Below the pieces are notes generated by a model. It saw nothing but the letters and a program-made list of their open reading frames with translations, had not been told where the DNA came from and ran no database searches. A DNA stretch of 64,000 nt from positions 89,563 to 153,562 of the forward strand of contig CBDFKQ010000027.1 in NCBI GenBank assembly GCA_965248855.1, written 5' to 3'. Position numbers and translations under genes: made by a program. This DNA is from CBDFKQ01 sp965248855. Its GTDB lineage: Bacteria; Bacteroidota; Bacteroidia; Cytophagales; 172606-1. Of the stretch, positions 45,163 through 53,182 are shown in pieces. Position 1 is the first letter of the stretch; each line of letters starts with the position of its first letter.

Positions 45163-45726
45163 TTATTGTAAAGCTACTTTGCTAACAATTTTATCGGCCA
45201 CTGATACTTCAAAAGTATAACCGCTTGCTTTTATTTTATTTAAATCATACACTCGGCTAAAACTTCCTTTTTTATCAATTAAATCAGAATGAATCAATTC
45301 GTTGTTTTTATCATAAATATTAACCACAACATTGTCAGATTTGTTTCCAATAACCGTTAATTCATATTTATTATTTTCTATTGCTTTTACAGCCACTTCA
45401 TGTATTGGAGTAATTGATGCATAGTTATGAACTAAGCTTAGTGTTTCGGATGTTTTTTTATCACTTACTTCAATGTTGAATTTGCCTGTTGGCACGCTGT
45501 TAAAATTATAAGGGCGAGCAAAGTTTTTACCATATAATTCATCAACTAATACTACATGGCCTGTTTGGTCAGTTATCTTTACAGTTACTTTACCGGCAGT
45601 TTCTGCTTTGTAAACTAAATTGTAAACAGATGGACGTTCAGTATTTTCTATTTTAACTGAATTGTTTTGAGCGTTAACAGCAACTCCGGCTGCTAAGGCT
45701 ACGATTGTTAGGATTACTTTTTTCAT
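45163..45726 (-). CDS. Secreted protein with two similar beta domains
   Basis: 187 residues. The signal peptide ends ATGVAVNA-like (AAGVAVNAQNN). Two beta-sandwich-like units follow: KVTVKITDQTGHVVLVDELY and the later DNVVVNIYDKNNELIHSDLI, each preceded by a VYNL/KYEL strand. This repetition suggests domain duplication and relates the protein to the single-domain one at 32531. No enzyme motif. Probably a cell-envelope protein. Confidence 0.65.
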   Translation of the reverse strand: MKKVILTIVALAAGVAVNAQNNSVKIENTERPSVYNLVYKAETAGKVTVKITDQTGHVVLVDELYGKNFARPYNFNSVPTGKFNIEVSDKKTSETLSLVHNYASITPIHEVAVKAIENNKYELTVIGNKSDNVVVNIYDKNNELIHSDLIDKKGSFSRVYDLNKIKASGYTFEVSVADKIVSKVALQ

Positions 45727-46511
45727 ATTTATAAAATTTTAGATTTTTCTAATTTGTTTGTGTGATTTGCTTTTCTCATTTATCACGTTACAAAAGTATA
45801 TCATTGAAAGGTATTAGAAAAGTATAACTTTTCGATATATAATCTTAAGTAATAAAATATTGACTGTTTAAGATAGTAAGTTGTTTGTTTTGTAAAAAAA
45901 ATTATATTATTAGATTACTTATTATATCGAAATTATATAAAAAGCAAAATATAATTTTGTTATTATCGATTTAACAATAATAATATTTTAATTTAAATTC
46001 TCAATTTATCAATTAACAGAACTTGAAATAGTTATATATTATCTATTTCAAATATAAAAAGTAAATATTAATTGCACTATTCATATATAGAGATATGAAA
46101 CATTAAATAATATTCTATTTAAATAATACAAATGATAAGAAGTTTGTCGAAAATATGAAACCGAAATATATAAATGGGGGTTCTTAGAATAATACAATAG
46201 AGCGAAGTGTAATATGGATGTAATAAATTAATTAAACATATAATATTTTTTAATTAGTTAGTCAGTATTTATATATTTAACGTTTTAAATCATTCAATAA
46301 TTTATTTTAACATGCTGATTAATAAATATTTACATTAATTAATCATTTTAAAAGTTATGTAAGTTTTGTGTAAGGCGCGTTTTTAAAAAATTAATAATTT
46401 TAACCTGTAAAAGGTTAATAATACAAAATGTACGTAAGCAAACATTAGCAATAAGTAAAAAAGGTGGTATAATTTTATTTTAAAGTGAATATTATTATTA
46501 TTTTACTCACA
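45727..46511. other. Long AT-rich intergenic region (785 bases)
   Basis: No open frame above 40 codons with a plausible start, no tRNA and no IS remnant is visible. A -7-like TACTTTTG (minus strand, 45798 to 45791) fits a promoter for the gene at 45163. Composition is over 75% A+T, with weak dyads near 45960. It is unexpectedly long for this gene-dense window and could hold a non-coding RNA, but I see no support for one. Confidence 0.4.
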
Positions 46512-47153
46512 ATGAATTTAAAAGAATTAAAAGAATTAGTAAAAAAAGGTGAGGGACTTCATTTGGAATTTAAACTTAAAGCAGCTCATCCTGAAAAAAT
46601 AGTGAGGGAAATAGTTGCATTTGCAAATACTGAAGGTGGTATTTTACTTATTGGGGTAAATGATGATAGAGTTTTAAAAGGATTAAAATTCGCAGATGAG
46701 GATGATTATATTTTGGTGAAGGCTATTGAAAAGTATTGCTATCCTGTAATTTCTTATTCTATTGAACGTATTGCTATTAATGATGAATTAGAAATTTTAA
46801 AGTTTGATATATATAAAAGCGATCAAAGGCCACATTATGTAAAACACGATACAGCTAATCATGATTCTAAATCATATATCAGGGTTCGCGACAGAACTGT
46901 GCAGGCAAGTAAAGAAGTACGGGAAATATTAAAAGGTAAAAGAAAAGAAAAAGATTTACGTTTTCAATATGGCGAAAAGGAAAAACAATTAATAGAATAT
47001 TTAAGCAAAAATAAATATATAACCTTATTGCAATTTATGTCGTTGGCAAAAGTATCACGCCAAATTGCTTCACGTACTCTCGTTTTGTTATCCCTTTCTA
47101 ATGTGCTAAAAATTGAAGCCGACGAAATTGAAGACAAATTTACGTTGGTTTAA
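46512..47153 (+). CDS. AlbA_2-domain (Schlafen-like) protein
   Basis: 213 residues. ATG at 46512 is used; an in-frame ATG at 46485 would add MNIIIILLT. The AlbA_2 domain spans about residues 5-135, with GLHLEFKLKAAHPEKIVREI, AFANTEGGILLIGVNDD and SYIRVRDRTVQASKEV, the pattern of ATP-binding/putative DNA-binding AlbA_2 proteins. A C-terminal 75-residue tail includes a winged-helix-like segment (LLQFMSLAKVSRQIASRTLV). Such proteins are often transcription regulators; function here unknown. Confidence 0.85.
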   Translation: MNLKELKELVKKGEGLHLEFKLKAAHPEKIVREIVAFANTEGGILLIGVNDDRVLKGLKFADEDDYILVKAIEKYCYPVISYSIERIAINDELEILKFDIYKSDQRPHYVKHDTANHDSKSYIRVRDRTVQASKEVREILKGKRKEKDLRFQYGEKEKQLIEYLSKNKYITLLQFMSLAKVSRQIASRTLVLLSLSNVLKIEADEIEDKFTLV

Positions 47154-47174
47154 AAAAAATCTTTAATTATCTAA

Positions 47175-47207
47175 AAAACGATATCGTTATATTAATAATT
47201 TTTAATT
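47175..47207 (+). repeat. Dispersed intergenic motif, copy e
   Basis: Begins ACGATATCGTTATATTAATA and differs from the consensus in the middle. Lies between the AlbA_2 and FGGY kinase genes. Confidence 0.4.
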
Positions 47208-47216
47208 AAAATAAAA

Positions 47217-48698
47217 TTAAAATTCATCCTTAAGTTTTTCATATAGCCTTTCATATTTCAAAAAATTTTGTTTGTATATTTTATAATTATCCATTTCAGG
47301 TTCAAAACTTTCAATCGGATGAATAAATTTATTTATTCCGTCAAAATCATTTATTATTCCCAATGCTCTCCACCCAATAAATGCGGCACCAAATGCTGAA
47401 CTCTCAACTGTATCATTCAAAATTACTTTCTTACCAAATACATCGGCCAACATTTGAATCCAAAACTTTGAGTGAGCAAACCCTCCGCTGACGAAAATAT
47501 TTTGCACTTCTTGTATGTTTTCAGAAATTACTTTTCCAATACTATAGATTGCAAAAATGATCCCTTCCATAGTTGCTCTGATAAAATGTGCCCGGGTATG
47601 GTTAATAGTAATTCCAAAATACATTCCTTTTGCTTCAGGGTTATAAATTGGTGCACGCTCACCCAATAAATAAGGAAGAAAAATTAATCCGTCAGAACCC
47701 GGAGAAATGGTTTCCGCTATTTTTATTAAATCGGTAATGCTTAGAATTGATTTATTTAAAGGGCAAAAAAGATCGTTTTGAAGCCATTCTAAAATAATTG
47801 CTCCATTATTTGTTGCTCCCCCAACTACAAAAAGATTTTCAGTAAGTAAATAACAAAAATTCCTTAAGCCGTCTTCAATAAAAGGTTTATCTATAACTGC
47901 TCTTATTGCACCGCTTGTGCCAATGGTTACAGCTAAATTTCCTTTATCTATTGCACCCACACCCAAATTAGCAAGGCAACCATCATTACCTCCGATAATA
48001 AATGAAGTTTGAACAGGAATATTTAATTTTTCTGACCACTCATTACTTAATAATTTTTCGATATGAAAAACAGAAACTATCTCGGAAAGTTTTTCTTGAT
48101 TAATTGAAGCTGCAGATAAGGCTGTAGCATTCCAAACTCTTGAATTAATATCAAACAAGCCGGTAGCAGATGCAACTGAGTGGTCAATTATATATTTATT
48201 AAATAGCTTAAAAAATATATATTCTTTAATTCCTATAAATTTATACGTCGCTTTTAATAAAGCGGGGTCATTTTCTCTGAACCAAATAATTTTACATAAA
48301 GGGCTCATTGGATGAATGGGTGTGCCGGTTGCTTTATGAATGAATTCTCCCTCCATTGATAATTTTAATTTTTCGGCGACTTTACCGGCACGATTATCAG
48401 CCCAAACAATAAGTTGAGTAAGTGGTTTACCCCGTTCGTCAACACACATTATGCTATGCATGGCAGCACTAAAACTTACTCCAGTTAATTCGCCTTTTGG
48501 TTGACAATCATTTTGTATAAATATTAAACCTTCTATAACTGCATTAAAAATTATATCAGGGTTCTGTTCACTATAATTTAATTGAGGATGTAATAATTCG
48601 TATCCAATATTTTTTTTCGAAATAATTCTACCTTCTTCATCAAAAGCAATTGCTTTAGTGCTGGTGGTACCTATGTCAATACTAATAATATAATTCAT
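47217..48698 (-). CDS. gntK: FGGY-family sugar kinase, probably gluconokinase
   Basis: 493 residues with N-terminal phosphate loop DIGTTSTKAIAFDEEG, the segment TGTPIHPMSPLCKIIWFREN typical of FGGY gluconokinases, and the C-terminal IFVSGGFAHSKFWIQMLADV. The substrate call rests on this TGTPxHPMSP motif; xylulose or another polyol cannot be excluded. No gluconate transporter or dehydrogenase is adjacent. Confidence 0.78.
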   Translation of the reverse strand: MNYIISIDIGTTSTKAIAFDEEGRIISKKNIGYELLHPQLNYSEQNPDIIFNAVIEGLIFIQNDCQPKGELTGVSFSAAMHSIMCVDERGKPLTQLIVWADNRAGKVAEKLKLSMEGEFIHKATGTPIHPMSPLCKIIWFRENDPALLKATYKFIGIKEYIFFKLFNKYIIDHSVASATGLFDINSRVWNATALSAASINQEKLSEIVSVFHIEKLLSNEWSEKLNIPVQTSFIIGGNDGCLANLGVGAIDKGNLAVTIGTSGAIRAVIDKPFIEDGLRNFCYLLTENLFVVGGATNNGAIILEWLQNDLFCPLNKSILSITDLIKIAETISPGSDGLIFLPYLLGERAPIYNPEAKGMYFGITINHTRAHFIRATMEGIIFAIYSIGKVISENIQEVQNIFVSGGFAHSKFWIQMLADVFGKKVILNDTVESSAFGAAFIGWRALGIINDFDGINKFIHPIESFEPEMDNYKIYKQNFLKYERLYEKLKDEF

Positions 48699-48763
48699 GT
48701 GTGGATTTACTTTTTTACAAAAAGTAAATATTGAAAGGATTTTTTTTTAAAACTAAAGCCATT

Positions 48764-49477
48764 TTAAAAAGCCAAATAAAAATCTTTTAAAATTTCTTTA
48801 AAAGATTTTGAATAGGTATCGTTTGCGTCTTTAATATTATAATTTTCTATCTTGCAATGCTCACTTTTCACATAACCAAAACAAGTAATTTTTCTGATGA
48901 GCTTTCCGTTTTCTGTGGAGAATAAATTGCACTCATTAATATTATACAGTCCAAAACCGGTTGCTATTTCATTTAATAATTCACTTTCATAAGGTGGCAA
49001 CATTACCCAAAAATGCCCATGAGAGCTGAGTAAATTATTAACAGATATCATTAAATCTGTAAAAGATAATTCTGCGCCATGCAAAGCCACATTTTGATTT
49101 AATGTTTTGCTTTTTAGTGAGGATTGGAAAAAGGGAGGATTTGAAATAATTAAATCAAATTTAGAAATATGATTTTTAGAAAACTCTTGGATGCTTCCAT
49201 AAATGGCATTCAGTCGATTATTCCATTTGCTGTTTTCAAAATTATTTTTTGCTTGTAAGTAGGCTTGTTTATCAATTTCTATTGAAGTAATATTTGCGTT
49301 TGTCCGTTGAGCCAGCATTAAACTTAGCAAACCTGTTCCGGTGCCAATGTCTAATATGTTTTTTGCATCAAATGCTTTAACATAAGCTCCGAAAAAACAA
49401 GCATCTGTACACACTTTCATTGCACAATTTTCCTGATTAATTAAAAAATATTTGAATTGAAAGAATGATTTGGGCAT
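48764..49477 (-). CDS. yfiC: tRNA1(Val) adenine-N6-methyltransferase-like protein
   Basis: Class I SAM-dependent methyltransferase (237 residues). SAM motif I is ILDIGTGTGLLSLMLAQ and the N6-adenine motif is NPPF in IISNPPFFQSS. The start FQFKYFLINQENCAMKVCTD is a signature of YfiC/TrmN6, which methylates A37 of tRNA-Val. It follows rnhA with a single base between stop and start. Confidence 0.88.
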   Translation of the reverse strand: MPKSFFQFKYFLINQENCAMKVCTDACFFGAYVKAFDAKNILDIGTGTGLLSLMLAQRTNANITSIEIDKQAYLQAKNNFENSKWNNRLNAIYGSIQEFSKNHISKFDLIISNPPFFQSSLKSKTLNQNVALHGAELSFTDLMISVNNLLSSHGHFWVMLPPYESELLNEIATGFGLYNINECNLFSTENGKLIRKITCFGYVKSEHCKIENYNIKDANDTYSKSFKEILKDFYLAF

Positions 49478-49478
49478 A

Positions 49479-49952
49479 CTAGAAAAGAGAATCTATTTCA
49501 TCTTTACTGTTAATATATCCTTCATCTGTCAGTAAATTATTCTTTCTTGAGGCTTCAACAGCAAGTACATCGCAACGTTCATTATCAATATTACCTGCAT
49601 GGCCCTTAACCCATATAAAATTTACCTGATGTTTTTTATAAGCTTTTACAAAGCGTAACCATAGATCCTTATTTTTTTTTCCTTTAAAATCTTTTTTTAT
49701 CCATCCCCAAAGCCATCCCTGCGTTACAGGATCCATTACATATTTCGAATCAGTGTAAATGGTAACTATTTGTCCATCATTTTTTAAAGCTTCCAAACCG
49801 GCAATAGCTGCCGAAAGCTCCATTCTGTTGTTGGTAGTTAATTTATAACCTTCAGATAATTCTTTATAATGATCACCAAATCTCAACACAACTCCATAAC
49901 CTCCCGGTCCCGGGTTTCCACTTGCAGCGCCATCAGTATAAATTGTAATCAT
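49479..49952 (-). CDS. rnhA: Ribonuclease HI
   Basis: RNA-DNA hybrid endonuclease. The catalytic acidic residues D7 (IYTDGAASGNPGPGGYG), E45 (RMELSAA), D68 (IYTDSKYV) and D128 (NERCDVLAV) are present, with H118 in KGHAG. Length 157 is standard. It overlaps the upstream SDR gene by four bases and is followed by yfiC after one base, so the three form one transcription unit. Confidence 0.96.
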   Translation of the reverse strand: MITIYTDGAASGNPGPGGYGVVLRFGDHYKELSEGYKLTTNNRMELSAAIAGLEALKNDGQIVTIYTDSKYVMDPVTQGWLWGWIKKDFKGKKNKDLWLRFVKAYKKHQVNFIWVKGHAGNIDNERCDVLAVEASRKNNLLTDEGYINSKDEIDSLF

Positions 49953-50749
49953 TTAGGAATGTGTTTTCTTACTATTAATTTAAATAAGTTGGGGAAAAAT
50001 CTGTTTACAAATAGTGAAATTTGTTCTTTCCCCATTTTTTTTCCTACATATGCTTCAAATTTTCCGGCGTGAATAACTTTTAAAATCTGTTCTGCTACTT
50101 TTTCTACAGGGTATCCGTTACCTATTGTATTATCCATCACATTATTAATTTCACCATTTGCTTTTAAAGCATTGAAACTGATGTTGGTTCGTACAAAACC
50201 CGGGCAAACGACAGTTACTTTAATATTATTTCTCCAAACTTCTGCTCTTAAACCATCAAAATAACCTTGTATTGCATGTTTTGATGCACAATATGCTGAT
50301 CGCATGGGAATTGATAACTTACCGGACACGCTACTGATTACTGCAAAATGACCTTTATTCTTTTCAATAAAATAAGGTAAAATAGCTTTTGTTAAACCAA
50401 TGCAACCGAAATAATTTACTTCCATCACTCGCCTGTGCACTTCCATTTCCGTATCATTAACCCATGACCGATGACTTATGCCACTGTTATGCAGCAAAAT
50501 ATCTATGCTGCCGAATGCTTTTCCGGCTTCTGCAACTTTTAAATCAAATGTTTCAGGTTTGGTAACATCCAAAGGCAAAACGAAAATATTTTCATTATTT
50601 ACATTGTTCTTTACCCTTTGCAATTCATCTTCCCTCCGTGCAGAAATAATTACTTTTGCATTGCTTTTTGCAAAAGCATATGTTAAAGCCTCTCCTATTC
50701 CGGATGATGCCCCTGTTATCCAAACTACCTTATTGGAAAAATCAACCAT
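49949..50749 (-). CDS. Short-chain dehydrogenase/reductase
   Basis: 266 residues, classical SDR. The cofactor motif is TGASSGIGEAL (residues about 12-22) and the active site is YCASK. The preference, NAD or NADP, is not certain; the RREDELQRV segment after the second strand suggests NADP. Homologs are often annotated as SDR family oxidoreductase with Dhrs7-like activity. It starts the SDR-rnhA-yfiC unit. Confidence 0.92.
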   Translation of the reverse strand: MVDFSNKVVWITGASSGIGEALTYAFAKSNAKVIISARREDELQRVKNNVNNENIFVLPLDVTKPETFDLKVAEAGKAFGSIDILLHNSGISHRSWVNDTEMEVHRRVMEVNYFGCIGLTKAILPYFIEKNKGHFAVISSVSGKLSIPMRSAYCASKHAIQGYFDGLRAEVWRNNIKVTVVCPGFVRTNISFNALKANGEINNVMDNTIGNGYPVEKVAEQILKVIHAGKFEAYVGKKMGKEQISLFVNRFFPNLFKLIVRKHIPK

Positions 50750-50866
50750 ATTTTTAATTTATTTTATTTTCTATCTGATTTTACGTACAAATATTTAAGA
50801 CTATAATAATTTAAATTGATTTATTAATGGATTCAATTAAAAAGAAATATTAACGTAAATTTTTTT

Positions 50867-50924
50867 GGGGGTTGCCTGCGGCCGGGCTTTACGTTCCAAT
50901 CTTTTTGTTCGTACCTCACAAAAA
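50867..50924 (+). repeat. Left part of an interrupted palindromic intergenic repeat
   Basis: GC-richer stretch starting GGGGGTTGCCTGCGGCC and ending CCTCACAAAAA. Together with 52207-52232 it forms one element of about 84 bases whose ends (TTTTTGGG and CCCAAAAA) are inverted. I recall similar sequences as abundant interspersed palindromes in Bacteroidota genomes. The IS110 element separates the halves. Confidence 0.7.
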
Positions 50925-51000
50925 CCTTAGGTTTGTATAGTTGTAAAAATCTAAGATAGTAATTTTTGAAAGTAAAAATAAATTTATATATTTTACTTTT

Positions 51001-51150
51001 AGGTTAAGACAGGTAAAGGTGAACCATTCACAAAAATAAGCTTTTGGCTTATAATCCTATTCGGAACCTTTTCCTGCCTGAACGTAAGACCTGTATAAGA
51101 ATTTAATTCTGCCCTGTTAAGGTTTTTAGGTTATCGTTCAGTTCTTAACC
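51001..51150 (+). ncRNA. Predicted bridge RNA of the IS110 element
   Basis: Two stem-loops in the transposase leader. Loop 1: outer stem 51010-51020 / 51066-51076 (10 of 11 pairs), apical hairpin ATAAGC-TTTTG-GCTTAT (51036-51052), internal loop with TCACAAAAA (51028-51036, equals left flank 50916-50924) and AATCCT (51053-51058, complement of right flank 52207-52212). Loop 2: stem TGAACG/CGTTCA (51079-51084, 51135-51140) and ACCT/AGGT (51089-51092, 51128-51131), with ATAAGAAT (51095-51102, equals right IS end 52199-52206) and TAAGGT (51118-51123, complement of left end 50924-50929). The order matches the target- and donor-binding loops described for IS110 bridge RNAs. Exact 5' and 3' ends are not known. 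Confidence 0.75.
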
Positions 51151-51184
51151 CTCAAGTGTTTCCTAAAATAAAATTAAAGAACTT

Positions 51185-52195
51185 ATGCTTAATTACAAAC
51201 ATTTTATTGGAATAGACATCAGCAAAAGCACTTTGGATTTTTGTTTATTAACTCATAAAGCAGAATTTTTTTTTTATCAATGTGCCAATGACAAAAAAAG
51301 TATTCATGACCAAATGAAAGGAATATTCAGCATCCATCAGCTTACAGGCCCGGAAGTACTTTTTTGTGCTGAACATACGGGCCGGTACAGCAGTATATTA
51401 AAAGAAAGAGTATTGGAAGCCGGCTATAGTTTGTGGATGGAGAACCCTTCTGAAATTAAAGGTTCACAAGGCCTTCAAAGAGGCAAAGATGACAAACTTG
51501 ATGCAAAACGTATCGCTTTATATGCCAAGCGGTTTGTTGATAAAGCAATACTTTTAAAAGCAGTTGATCCGGTTTTTGATCACATGGCTTATTTGAATTC
51601 TGAAAGGGATTTGCTTGTAAGTGACCGGGCAAAATATATGGCCCAACTTAAAGATGAAAAAAAGTTTGCCGACAAAAAACTTTACAGCCACAAAGAAAAA
51701 CGTTATAAAAGTTTAATTGATCAACTTAACAGTTCTATCCGGGAAATAGATGATGAAATAGAAAAACTTATAAAAAACAATGAAGCCATAAAAAATCAAT
51801 ATGAGACCATTATTGGCATTGACGGGATTGGTAAGCAAACTGCCATTCAAACCCTGATTGCTACTCAAGGGTTTACTAAATTTTCAAATGCAAGAAAATT
51901 TGCCTGCCATGCAGGATGCGCCCCGTTTAAATATCATTCAGGAAGCAGCATCCGTTCCAAAAATAAAGTTTCACACAGGGCAAATAAAAACCTCAAACGC
52001 TTATTTCACATGGCAGCCCTTTCAGCTGTTAAAATGGAGGGTGAAATAAGGCAATATTTTCTTAGAAAAGTGGCTGAAGGAAAAAATAAAATGACAGTTA
52101 TCAATACGGTTAGAGCAAAACTAATAGCAAGGATTTTTTCACTCATAAATTCAAATAGAATATATGAAAAAATTTATATAAATGCACTTGCTTAA
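51185..52195 (+). CDS. IS110-family DEDD transposase
   Basis: 336 residues. The N-terminal RuvC-like domain begins FIGIDISKSTLDFCLL with catalytic D11, continues with the glutamate in CAEHTGR near residue 60 and two aspartates in GKDDKLDAKRIALYAKRF. The C-terminal Transposase_20 domain has IIGIDGIGKQTAIQTLIATQ and ACHAGCAPFKYHSGSS, with the conserved serine (S252-S255 region). A coiled coil lies at about 170-195. No frameshift is seen. It works with the leader RNA in guided recombination. Confidence 0.95.
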   Translation: MLNYKHFIGIDISKSTLDFCLLTHKAEFFFYQCANDKKSIHDQMKGIFSIHQLTGPEVLFCAEHTGRYSSILKERVLEAGYSLWMENPSEIKGSQGLQRGKDDKLDAKRIALYAKRFVDKAILLKAVDPVFDHMAYLNSERDLLVSDRAKYMAQLKDEKKFADKKLYSHKEKRYKSLIDQLNSSIREIDDEIEKLIKNNEAIKNQYETIIGIDGIGKQTAIQTLIATQGFTKFSNARKFACHAGCAPFKYHSGSSIRSKNKVSHRANKNLKRLFHMAALSAVKMEGEIRQYFLRKVAEGKNKMTVINTVRAKLIARIFSLINSNRIYEKIYINALA

Positions 52196-52206
52196 TCCAT
52201 AAGAAT

Positions 52207-52232
52207 AGGATTTCCACTGCAATCCCTAACCC
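52207..52232 (+). repeat. Right part of the interrupted palindromic repeat
   Basis: AGGATTTCCACTGCAATCCC followed by TAACCC and AAAAAG. It is the continuation of 50867-50924 after removal of the IS. Confidence 0.7.
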
Positions 52233-52279
52233 AAAAAGAAAAATGTAAATCAAAAAATAAAAAATAAAAATAATTTTAT

Positions 52280-52318
52280 AATTATCAGTTTATCAATATC
52301 AATATATTCATAATTTTT
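52280..52318 (+). repeat. Dispersed intergenic motif, copy f
   Basis: Contains AATTATCAGTTTATCAATAT followed by CAATATATTCATAATTTTTA. The first half equals copy b (19 of 20) and the second half matches copy a. It lies at the 3' end of the gene at 52322. Confidence 0.5.
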
Positions 52319-52321
52319 AAA

Positions 52322-52627
52322 TCATTTTGAATGCGTATTTAGTTTTTCTATCATCTCATTCGACATGCTATCAGCATAAACTCCATAAGCATTCACAAGC
52401 ACTCCTTTTATCCCATTGTTTGATTCTATAGCATATAATATAGAATTATCAGATGGGTTTGTCATTCCTTCAAACCGATAAAATTCTCTGATATGAAATT
52501 CATCGGGGTTTAATTTTAATGACATGTGAGCAACTATCAAATGCGTTTCATCCAAATTAAAATCGTGTTCATAACCCCTTACTTTTAAATCTGCCAAAGC
52601 ATCAACAAGCGATTGATATGTTTTCAT
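52322..52627 (-). CDS. Conserved hypothetical protein of Bacteroidota
   Basis: 101 residues, no signal peptide. Pattern ADLKVRGYEHDFNLDE, LKLNPDEFHIREFYRFEGMT and GVLVNAYGVYADSMS. Homologs are widespread in Bacteroidota and are frequently annotated as phosphoribosylpyrophosphate synthetase, although none of the PRPP synthetase motifs is present. Function unknown; the mixed alpha/beta prediction suggests a small ligand-binding protein. Confidence 0.75.
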   Translation of the reverse strand: MKTYQSLVDALADLKVRGYEHDFNLDETHLIVAHMSLKLNPDEFHIREFYRFEGMTNPSDNSILYAIESNNGIKGVLVNAYGVYADSMSNEMIEKLNTHSK

Positions 52628-52768
52628 AAATTATACATTGGTTTAAATGTTTTTAAATGCAAAAATATCTTTCTTTTTATAAAAAAATTATTTAATTATT
52701 AATTCAATTGATTTTGCATTGAAATAATAATTTAAAATAGTTTTCTATAAGTTGTATATTTTTGTAGC

Positions 52769-53182
52769 ATGAAAAGATATTTTTTAATCGGCCTCTTATT
52801 ATTAACCGCGTGTAATGCCAAAACAACAATTCCTGAAGATGTTTTGCCTGAAAATAAAATGATTTTAATACTGTCAGAAATTCATATGGCAGAAACTGAG
52901 ATTCAGAATATAAATTTTAAAAGTGTTGATTCTTCATATGCTCTTCAGAGAGCATGGGAGATAAAAATTATGAAAAAATTTAAAACGGATACTGCAACGT
53001 ATAACAGAAGTTATAAATTTTACCTTACGCATGTTGAATACATGCAGGATATTTATACCGCGGTGGCCGATACTTTGCAAAAACGAAATGAACAAATGGA
53101 AAAGAAAAATTCCCCCTCACCGAAAACATTGCCTAAAGTGCCTGAAAATAATAAAGCAAAACCTATTTCTTTTATTAAATAA
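52769..53182 (+). CDS. DUF4296 lipoprotein
   Basis: 137 residues with a signal peptide and lipobox LLLTAC. The family core PEDVLPENKMILILSEIHMA with the following helical ETEIQN segment is typical of DUF4296, small lipoproteins found only in Bacteroidota. The C-terminal 30 residues are low-complexity and proline-rich. Its TAA overlaps the mutS2 ATG (TAATG), so the two are translationally coupled. A TATTTTTG -7-like element lies only four bases before the ATG. Confidence 0.87.
   Translation: MKRYFLIGLLLLTACNAKTTIPEDVLPENKMILILSEIHMAETEIQNINFKSVDSSYALQRAWEIKIMKKFKTDTATYNRSYKFYLTHVEYMQDIYTAVADTLQKRNEQMEKKNSPSPKTLPKVPENNKAKPISFIK

Larger units (their letters stand above)
50925..52206 (+). mobile_element. 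IS110-family insertion sequence
   Basis: About 1,282 bases. The left edge is set by the change from the palindromic repeat to ACCTTA (50924-50929) and the right edge by ATAAGAAT (52199-52206) before AGGATTTCCACTG, where the repeat resumes. One A (50924 or 52207) is shared and may be part of the core. There are no terminal inverted repeats and no clear target duplication, as expected for IS110. It contains the leader RNA at about 51001-51150 and one DEDD transposase gene; both look intact. Confidence 0.88.

Noticed and set aside
52769..53182. Leaderless transcription of the DUF4296-mutS2 unit
   Set aside because: TATTTTTG lies four bases before the ATG, but no -33 element is at the proper distance, so I do not claim it.
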